Positions 6,120 to 11,739 of a stretch of 11,739 bases of DNA are shown here, one piece after another. Position numbers and translations under genes: made by a program. Positions within the stretch are counted from its first letter, which is position 1. Every line of letters begins with the position of its first letter. The notes under the pieces were generated by a model that was not told the origin of the DNA, did no database searches, and worked only from the letters and a program-made list of their open reading frames with translations. The stretch covers positions 1 through 11,739 of the forward strand of contig JOAA01000077.1 of NCBI GenBank assembly GCA_000720375.1, written 5' to 3'. The stretch is from Rhodococcus rhodnii. Lineage in GTDB: Bacteria > Actinomycetota > Actinomycetes > Mycobacteriales > Pseudonocardiaceae.

Positions 6120-9100
6120 ATGCGTGTGCGTGCCTTACTCGTCAAAGCGACAACAGTCGCCGCCGCAGTGATGGTGTCTGCGACATCAGTCACCGCGATC
6201 GCGCTACCTGCTCAGGTCGATCCTTCCGCTCCCACCGCGCAGAAGGAACGCAACGTCACCGGTGGGCCTGCCAAGATAGATCCGTTGCCGAACATGGCGA
6301 TGCCTACGGAACCGGTCAAGCCAGTGGCATGGCCCGCGGCCGACAAGTCTGAAGTAGACACTCGTGGACGCGGCGCGCCACAACAGGTGGGCAAGTCCCC
6401 GGTCGCCGTGTCCGCGCAGAACGATGTCAAGGTCTCGGTGGAGACCTTCGGGCAAGACGTCTCGGCTAAGGCACGTGTGGCGGGCGCGATGCTCAAGGTC
6501 ACCACCGCGAGCAAGGGCGAGAACACCACTGTTCGCCTGAACTACAGCGGGTTCGGCCACGCCTACGGCGACGACTACGGTTCACGGTTGACCTTCAAGC
6601 GCTATCCGGCGTGTGTGTTGACCACACCGGACAAGCCGGAGTGTCAGGTCGCGACGCCGTTGCCGACGAAGAACGACGCCAAGCAGAAGGAGTTGACCGC
6701 CGACGTCCCCGCGGTGAGCCAGGAGGGCGCGGTGCTCGCGGCGACGGCCGAGGCGTCAGGGTCGGGTGGCAACTACAGCGCGACCAGCCTGTCGCCGTCC
6801 GGTTCGTGGAGCGCGGGTGACTCCAGCGGTGACTTCACCTACTCGGTGCCGTTGATTTTGCCCGCAGCGCCCGGTGGTCCGGCGCCGCAGCTGGCATTCG
6901 GGTACTCCGCAGGCAGTGTGGACGGTCGCACCTCGGCCACCAACAACCAATCTTCGTGGGTCGGTGAGGGCTGGGACCTGTCCACGGGCGGGTTCATCGA
7001 GCGCGCCTACACCGCATGTGAGACCGACAGGGACAAGCCCATCCCCAACAATCAGGACCCCAACAAGCAGACCGGCGACATGTGCTGGAACGACGAGAAA
7101 TACACGATCTCGCTCGGTGGCATGTCCGGCAAGCTGATCAAGGGCGCCGACGGCCGGTTGCGGCCGGAGAAGGACGACGGATCGAAGATTGAGCGGATCG
7201 GCGGCCCGCAGGAAGGGTTCAAGGGCGAGCACTGGAAAGTCACCACGATCGACGGCACGCAGTACTTCCTGGGCCGCAACCGCCTTCCGGACAGTGACAA
7301 GCCCGAGATGAACTCGGTTTTGACGATGCCTGTCTACGGCAACCACACGGGCGAACCCTGCTACCGAGCGGCGTACGCGGACTCGATGTGCATGCAGGCG
7401 TACAGGTGGAACGTCGACACGGTGATCGATCCGCACGGCAACGTGATGGCGTTCTTCTACCACAAGGAAACCAACTTCTACCAGCGCAACGGCTTCCGCG
7501 GGGTGAACACCCAGTACGACTCGGCGAACCGGCTGGCCCGGATCGAGTACGGCCTGCGGGAGAACGCGTTGAGCTCCAAGCCACCGGCTCAGGTGGTGTT
7601 CGAGGACGCGGAGCGGTGCCTGCCGAGTGGTGCGATCACGTGCGACCCGGGGCAGTTGAACAAGGACACCGCGGTGCACTGGCCGGATGTTCCGTTCGAC
7701 CGGATCTGCAACGCGGGCGAGGACTGCGCTGACCGTTGGGCACCGGCGTTCTTCACGCGCAAGCGCCTGACCAAGGTCGTCACCCAGTCGCTGCGGCAGG
7801 ATGGCAGTGGCTTCGACGACGTGGACTCGTGGTCATTGCGGCAGGAGTTCCCGCCGACTGTGGATGGTGGAGCACGGTCGTTGTGGCTGTCGGGGATCAC
7901 CCGGACCGGCCACGTGGGCGGGACAGCGACGCTGCCGGAAGTCACCTTCACGGGTAACCCGCTGCCCAACCGCGTAGGTGGCGACTCGGAGATCATTCCG
8001 ATCACCCGGTATCGGCTGACCAGGATTCAGAACGAGGCTGGTGGCGTTACTGAGGTCACGTACCTCCCGGGCGAGTGCACACCAGGAAACTTGCCGACGC
8101 CGCATGACAACAAGATGCGGTGCTACCCGATGTATTGGACCCCATCGGGACACAAAGATCCAGTCATGGACTGGTTCCACAAGTACGTCGTGCAAAAGGT
8201 AACCGAGGACTCTCGTACGGGTGGTCCGTCGCTGACGCAGTCGGAGTTCCAGTACTTCCACGACGACCGAGCGATGTGGCACTACGACTCCAACGAAGAA
8301 GCTGAGGCGAAGTACCGGACCTGGTCGGAGTGGCGCGGCTTTCACCGTGTGCGTTCGATCAGGGGTGCTGTCGAACAGACGCGCAGTGTCAGTGAGAAGA
8401 CCTTCTTGCGGGGCATGGACGGTGACTTCCAGCCCAATGGAGCGCCCGCCAGGGATGTCTGGGTTGAGGACTTCGGCGGACGGGTCGAGGACGTCGACCA
8501 GCTCTCTGGTTTCTCCCGGGAGAACCGGCTGCTGAGCGGTGGCCAGGTGGTGTCGGCGTCGGTGCACGAGCCGCAGGTGATCGAGACCGCCACGGATGGC
8601 AAGGACCGCGCGGCGCTGGTCGTGCTGAAGTCGACCCTGGAACGAACCCTGCAGGGCGACGGAACGTGGCGGCAGACCCGGGCTTCATCCCAGTACAACA
8701 CCCTGGGGCTGGCCGAACGATCGGAAACCGAAGGTGATATCGCGGTCGCCGGCGACGAGACGTGCACCGAGAAGCAATACCTACGCAACGAGGCAAAATG
8801 GATGTTCACCTACATCGCGCAGGTGAAGACCATCGCCAAACCTTGTAGCGCGTGGCCGGGAACCGACGAGGACATCACCAACTACGTCCGATCGCACTTC
8901 GATGGCAGGCCGTTCTCCATGCCACCGGACCGCGGTGTCGTGACAGCATCGCTGCGGTGGGACGGAAACGGTGGCTTCCAACGGATCGAGACCAGCCACG
9001 TCGACCAGTACGGCCGCACGACCAAGTCGATCGACGCGGACAACGGCGAGACGACGATCCGCTACATTCCCGACACCGGCAACCCGCACACGATGATCAC

Positions 9101-11739
9101 AGTCAACCGTGCCGGATGGGAGACCCGCTCGCTGCTGGACACCAAGCGTGGCTCCTCGCTGACTGAGTTCGGGTTGAACGGGGAACGCTCCGATGTGGAG
9201 TATGACCCGCTTGGCCGGTTGGTGAAGGTGTGGAAGCCCGGCAGGTCCAAGGAAGCGGGCAAGTCGCCGAACGCGGAGTACTCGTATGAGTACCGCAAGG
9301 ACGCGCCGACCGTGGTGACGTCCAAGTCGTTGAAGGAGAACGAGCAGTACGTCACTTCGTACAACCTGCTCGATGGCATGTTGCGGACACGGCAGACGCA
9401 GACGCCGAGCCCGATCGGTGGCCGGATCCTGACCGACACGTTCTACGACTCGCGCGGCAACGCGTTCAAAGTCAACAACGCGTACTACAACCAAGACCCA
9501 GTCTCGACAACGATGTTCGACCCGGACGCCCCGGTGCCCAACCAGACGGTGACCGAGTTCGACGACCTGGACCGTCCGACCGAGACGATCCAGAAGGTTC
9601 TGAACGTTGAGCAGTGGCGGACCATGACCCGCTACAGCGGCGACATCACCTACACCACGCCTCCTGAGGGCGGCACAGCCACGGCAGTGGTCAAGAATGC
9701 CCTCGGTGCGGTCGTGGAACGACGTGATTACCACCAGCGCAGCGGCAACGGGCACTACCCGTCTTCGGCGGCGTATGACTCGACGAGGTACACGTACAAC
9801 GCCAAAGGCCACTTGAGCAAGGTCACCGACGCCCAAGGCAATGTCTGGGAGTACCGCTACGACCGCTTGGGCCGCAAGTACTGGAGCTCAGATCCGGATA
9901 CCGGTGTCAGCACGTCCACATACGACATTATGGACCAGTTGACGTCCACAACGGACGCTCGTGGCCGCAAACTGGTGTACGACTACGACAACCTCGGCCG
10001 CCAGACCACGACCTCCGAGGAAGTCAACGGCGTCAAGACCAAACTCACCGAGACGGTCTTCGACACCCTGCGCAAGGGCTTGCCAACCTCGTCGACGCGG
10101 TATGTCGATGGAAACGCCTACGTTCAACAGGTCGACGAGTACGACGAACTGAACCGGCCGAAGTTCACGTCGGTCGTGATCCCTGCCAGTGAAGGAAAGC
10201 TCGCGGGCACTTACCAGTACCGTGCGCACTACTCCGCGATCACGGGCCTGGTTCAGGCCGAGGACTTGCCCGCGGTCGGTGGTTTGCCGGCGGAGGCCGT
10301 CCATCACAAGTACAACGAGTTCGACCTGCCGTCGGAGACCAATGGTTTGAGCAGGATCGCCTCTGAGCACACGTATTCGGCGTACGGCGAAACGCTGATG
10401 CTCACGCTCGGCGAGAGCCCGCGCAAGGTGTGGATCAACAACACCTACATGGAGGGCACCCGGCGACTGCAGCGGAGCCAGGTCCACACCGGCGGGGACC
10501 CTTGGGCGCCCGTGTCGGACCGCACGTACACCTACGACCCGGCCGGCAACATCACCAAGATGACGCAGGCCGCGGCCGCCAACATCGCGGAAACACAGTG
10601 CTTCAACTACGACTACCTGCGTCGCATGACCTCCGCGTGGACGCCGAAGAACGGTGACTGCACAGCACCCAAGACAGTCGCTGGCCTCGGAGGCCCGGCC
10701 CCGTATTGGCAGGACTTCACCTACGACCGCATCGGCAACCGCAAGACCCAGGTACAACACACCTCATCTGGTGATGTCACCGAGACATACGAGGTCCCAG
10801 CTTCCGGTCCGTCCGCGGTGCGCCCACACGCCCTGAACTCGGTGACACGGGTAGGACCGACCGGTACGGCGAAGGATGAGTACACCTACGACGAGGCTGG
10901 CAACCTGCGGACCCGCAAACTCGGCGGCAACACACAGACCCTGGAGTGGAACGCCGAAGGCCGCGTCAACAAGGTGACCGAAGCTGACGGCAAGGTCTCC
11001 GAATACCTCTACGACAGCGGCGGCAGCCGACTGATCAAGCGCGAAGCCAACGCCACGACGCTGTATCTGCCCGGCCATGAAGTCATCCTGCACAAGTCCA
11101 ACGACGCCGTAACGGCCAAGCGGTACTACAGCCACGCGGGCGGCGGCGTCGCCATGCGTAACTCCCTTAATGGGCAGCTGACGTGGATTCTTGGTGACCA
11201 CAACGGCACGGATGATTTGGCGATTGTGGCGTCGACCCTTGGAATCGTCCGTCAGTTCAGCGACCCGTTCGGCAACTCCCGCGGCCGTGTGTCTCCTGCT
11301 TGGCCGGATGACAAGGGTTTAGCGGGCAGCATCCGTGATGCCACAGGCCTGTCATCGATGGGTGCTCGTGAATACGACCCCCGCACGGGCCGCTTCGCCA
11401 GTGTCGACCCGATCATGAACAACGCCGACGCTCAGCAGATCAACGGCTACGCGTACGCCAACAACAGCCCGGTCACCTTCAACGACGCCAGCGGGCTGCT
11501 GACCAACTGCGGCCCGGACGGCGTCAAGTGCGGTCACGTCGACCACTGCCAGGTCAACGGCTTGAAGGGGGACGCATGTACGCAGCACAACGAGCAACGC
11601 CGGCAGCAGCGCAAGGACGAATGGGAGTACTACCAGCAACAGCAGCGGCTTGAGAAAGAGAACAATGGCCAAGCCAGGAAGCGTGCGGGCCAGCAGACGG
11701 GTTTGTCCGAAGAGGACATCCGGCGGATGGAGGAGGAAG
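6120..11739 (+). CDS. Secreted RHS/YD-repeat polymorphic toxin protein (3' end outside window)
   Basis: The frame is open for 1873 codons to the window edge. Residues 1-26 or so are a Sec signal peptide (basic start, VAAAVMVSATSVTA). Residues 30-230 are a linker and a beta-rich domain. Residues 231-700 match the SpvB-like N-terminal region of actinobacterial RHS proteins: GDFTYSVPL, NNQSSWVGEGWDL, TYLPGEC, and DWFHKYVV near 684. From about 960 come roughly ten YD motifs such as YDPLGRLVKV, YDRLGRKYW, YDNLGRQTTT, YDPAGNITKM and YDEAGNLRTR. The RHS-associated core ends the shell (GLSSMGAREYDPRTGRFASV, then NGYAYANNSPVTFNDASGL at residue 1793). In characterised RHS and Tc toxins the repeats form a hollow shell holding a toxin that is cut off after the core. 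The tip (1794 onward) is variable and incomplete here, so its activity is unknown. Confidence 0.88.
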   Translation, partial: MRVRALLVKATTVAAAVMVSATSVTAIALPAQVDPSAPTAQKERNVTGGPAKIDPLPNMAMPTEPVKPVAWPAADKSEVDTRGRGAPQQVGKSPVAVSAQNDVKVSVETFGQDVSAKARVAGAMLKVTTASKGENTTVRLNYSGFGHAYGDDYGSRLTFKRYPACVLTTPDKPECQVATPLPTKNDAKQKELTADVPAVSQEGAVLAATAEASGSGGNYSATSLSPSGSWSAGDSSGDFTYSVPLILPAAPGGPAPQLAFGYSAGSVDGRTSATNNQSSWVGEGWDLSTGGFIERAYTACETDRDKPIPNNQDPNKQTGDMCWNDEKYTISLGGMSGKLIKGADGRLRPEKDDGSKIERIGGPQEGFKGEHWKVTTIDGTQYFLGRNRLPDSDKPEMNSVLTMPVYGNHTGEPCYRAAYADSMCMQAYRWNVDTVIDPHGNVMAFFYHKETNFYQRNGFRGVNTQYDSANRLARIEYGLRENALSSKPPAQVVFEDAERCLPSGAITCDPGQLNKDTAVHWPDVPFDRICNAGEDCADRWAPAFFTRKRLTKVVTQSLRQDGSGFDDVDSWSLRQEFPPTVDGGARSLWLSGITRTGHVGGTATLPEVTFTGNPLPNRVGGDSEIIPITRYRLTRIQNEAGGVTEVTYLPGECTPGNLPTPHDNKMRCYPMYWTPSGHKDPVMDWFHKYVVQKVTEDSRTGGPSLTQSEFQYFHDDRAMWHYDSNEEAEAKYRTWSEWRGFHRVRSIRGAVEQTRSVSEKTFLRGMDGDFQPNGAPARDVWVEDFGGRVEDVDQLSGFSRENRLLSGGQVVSASVHEPQVIETATDGKDRAALVVLKSTLERTLQGDGTWRQTRASSQYNTLGLAERSETEGDIAVAGDETCTEKQYLRNEAKWMFTYIAQVKTIAKPCSAWPGTDEDITNYVRSHFDGRPFSMPPDRGVVTASLRWDGNGGFQRIETSHVDQYGRTTKSIDADNGETTIRYIPDTGNPHTMITVNRAGWETRSLLDTKRGSSLTEFGLNGERSDVEYDPLGRLVKVWKPGRSKEAGKSPNAEYSYEYRKDAPTVVTSKSLKENEQYVTSYNLLDGMLRTRQTQTPSPIGGRILTDTFYDSRGNAFKVNNAYYNQDPVSTTMFDPDAPVPNQTVTEFDDLDRPTETIQKVLNVEQWRTMTRYSGDITYTTPPEGGTATAVVKNALGAVVERRDYHQRSGNGHYPSSAAYDSTRYTYNAKGHLSKVTDAQGNVWEYRYDRLGRKYWSSDPDTGVSTSTYDIMDQLTSTTDARGRKLVYDYDNLGRQTTTSEEVNGVKTKLTETVFDTLRKGLPTSSTRYVDGNAYVQQVDEYDELNRPKFTSVVIPASEGKLAGTYQYRAHYSAITGLVQAEDLPAVGGLPAEAVHHKYNEFDLPSETNGLSRIASEHTYSAYGETLMLTLGESPRKVWINNTYMEGTRRLQRSQVHTGGDPWAPVSDRTYTYDPAGNITKMTQAAAANIAETQCFNYDYLRRMTSAWTPKNGDCTAPKTVAGLGGPAPYWQDFTYDRIGNRKTQVQHTSSGDVTETYEVPASGPSAVRPHALNSVTRVGPTGTAKDEYTYDEAGNLRTRKLGGNTQTLEWNAEGRVNKVTEADGKVSEYLYDSGGSRLIKREANATTLYLPGHEVILHKSNDAVTAKRYYSHAGGGVAMRNSLNGQLTWILGDHNGTDDLAIVASTLGIVRQFSDPFGNSRGRVSPAWPDDKGLAGSIRDATGLSSMGAREYDPRTGRFASVDPIMNNADAQQINGYAYANNSPVTFNDASGLLTNCGPDGVKCGHVDHCQVNGLKGDACTQHNEQRRQQRKDEWEYYQQQQRLEKENNGQARKRAGQQTGLSEEDIRRMEEE
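11220..11498 (+). other. RHS-associated core domain with altered end motif
   Basis: This part encodes the conserved core (about residues 1701-1793). D1763 lies in SVDP, and D1789 lies in NDASGL, where most relatives have DPSGL or DPTGL. In Tc and T6SS Rhs proteins, aspartates in DPxG-type motifs at this place act in self-cleavage. Both aspartates are kept here, but the second DP proline is alanine. Confidence 0.6.
11499..11739 (+). other. Start of the variable toxin tip, cysteine-rich then highly charged
   Basis: Eighty residues follow the core (1794-1873). The first 30 hold four cysteines (C1797, C1804, C1810, C1820; spacing x6, x5, x9) with histidines at 1806, 1809 and 1823, possibly metal-binding or disulfide-bonded. 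Then comes a stretch rich in Q, E, R and K (QRRQQRKDEWEYYQQQQRLE), likely a long helix, ending in LSEEDIRRMEEE. No known toxin fold is recognised, and the catalytic part probably lies further right. Confidence 0.6.

Noticed and set aside
1969..6193. Minus-strand and other-frame ORFs over the LamG gene (for example 1969-2619, 3505-4137, 4999-5529, 5578-6099)
   Set aside because: The plus-strand frame shows clear LamG and DNRLRE-like motifs throughout; the opposing frames show none and lack ribosome sites.
6756..10760. Long minus-strand open frames (6756-7679, 8781-9836, 9888-10760) opposite the RHS gene
   Set aside because: They are rich in R, V, L and H with no recognisable domain, lie fully opposite a well-supported gene, and are the usual antisense shadows of GC-rich coding sequence.
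1..11739. CRISPR arrays, tRNA or rRNA genes, phage attachment sites
   Set aside because: No regularly spaced direct repeats, cloverleaf-like segments or rRNA-like stretches were seen on reading; the non-coding parts are too short and unlike them.

Overview
The window looks like chromosomal DNA from a GC-rich actinomycete. By eye the GC content is in the low-to-mid 60s, codons favour G or C at the third position, and the secreted RHS and LamG proteins are of the actinobacterial type. A Pseudonocardiaceae-like host is a guess from sequence style only. The content is accessory: a partial transposase, a small secreted lectin, and a two-gene locus for very large secreted proteins of the polymorphic-toxin kind.

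Layout. Bases 1-96 are probably the edge of an IS630-type insertion sequence on the minus strand, showing only the first 16 codons of its transposase. Bases 187-924 (minus) encode a secreted lectin of about 245 aa, built from exactly five repeats and resembling the five-bladed tachylectin-2 propeller. Bases 925-1272 are a divergent intergenic region with two adjacent dyads near the lectin start and a short leader hairpin in front of the plus-strand gene. Bases 1273-6027 (plus) encode a secreted protein of 1584 aa with a DNRLRE-like domain, FN3/Ig-like domains and several LamG (concanavalin-like jelly-roll) modules. After a 92-base gap with a strong hairpin, an RHS/YD-repeat protein starts at 6120 and stays open to the window end (1873 codons visible). 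It carries a signal peptide, an SpvB-like N-terminal region, about ten YD motifs, the RHS-associated core, and the first 80 residues of a variable C-terminal tip.

How they may work together (inference). The LamG and RHS genes look co-transcribed. Both products have Sec-type signal peptides, no lipobox and no membrane anchor in the visible part. In known RHS systems the YD repeats form a shell around a C-terminal toxin released after the core domain. The toxin fold and any immunity gene lie beyond the right edge. The LamG protein and the divergently encoded lectin could provide carbohydrate or cell-surface binding, but nothing here proves a link. The most original points are a LamG module that seems inserted inside another, altered DP motifs at the RHS core end, and a four-cysteine start to the toxin tip. 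The long minus-strand ORFs opposite the two large genes are shadows of GC-rich coding sequence.
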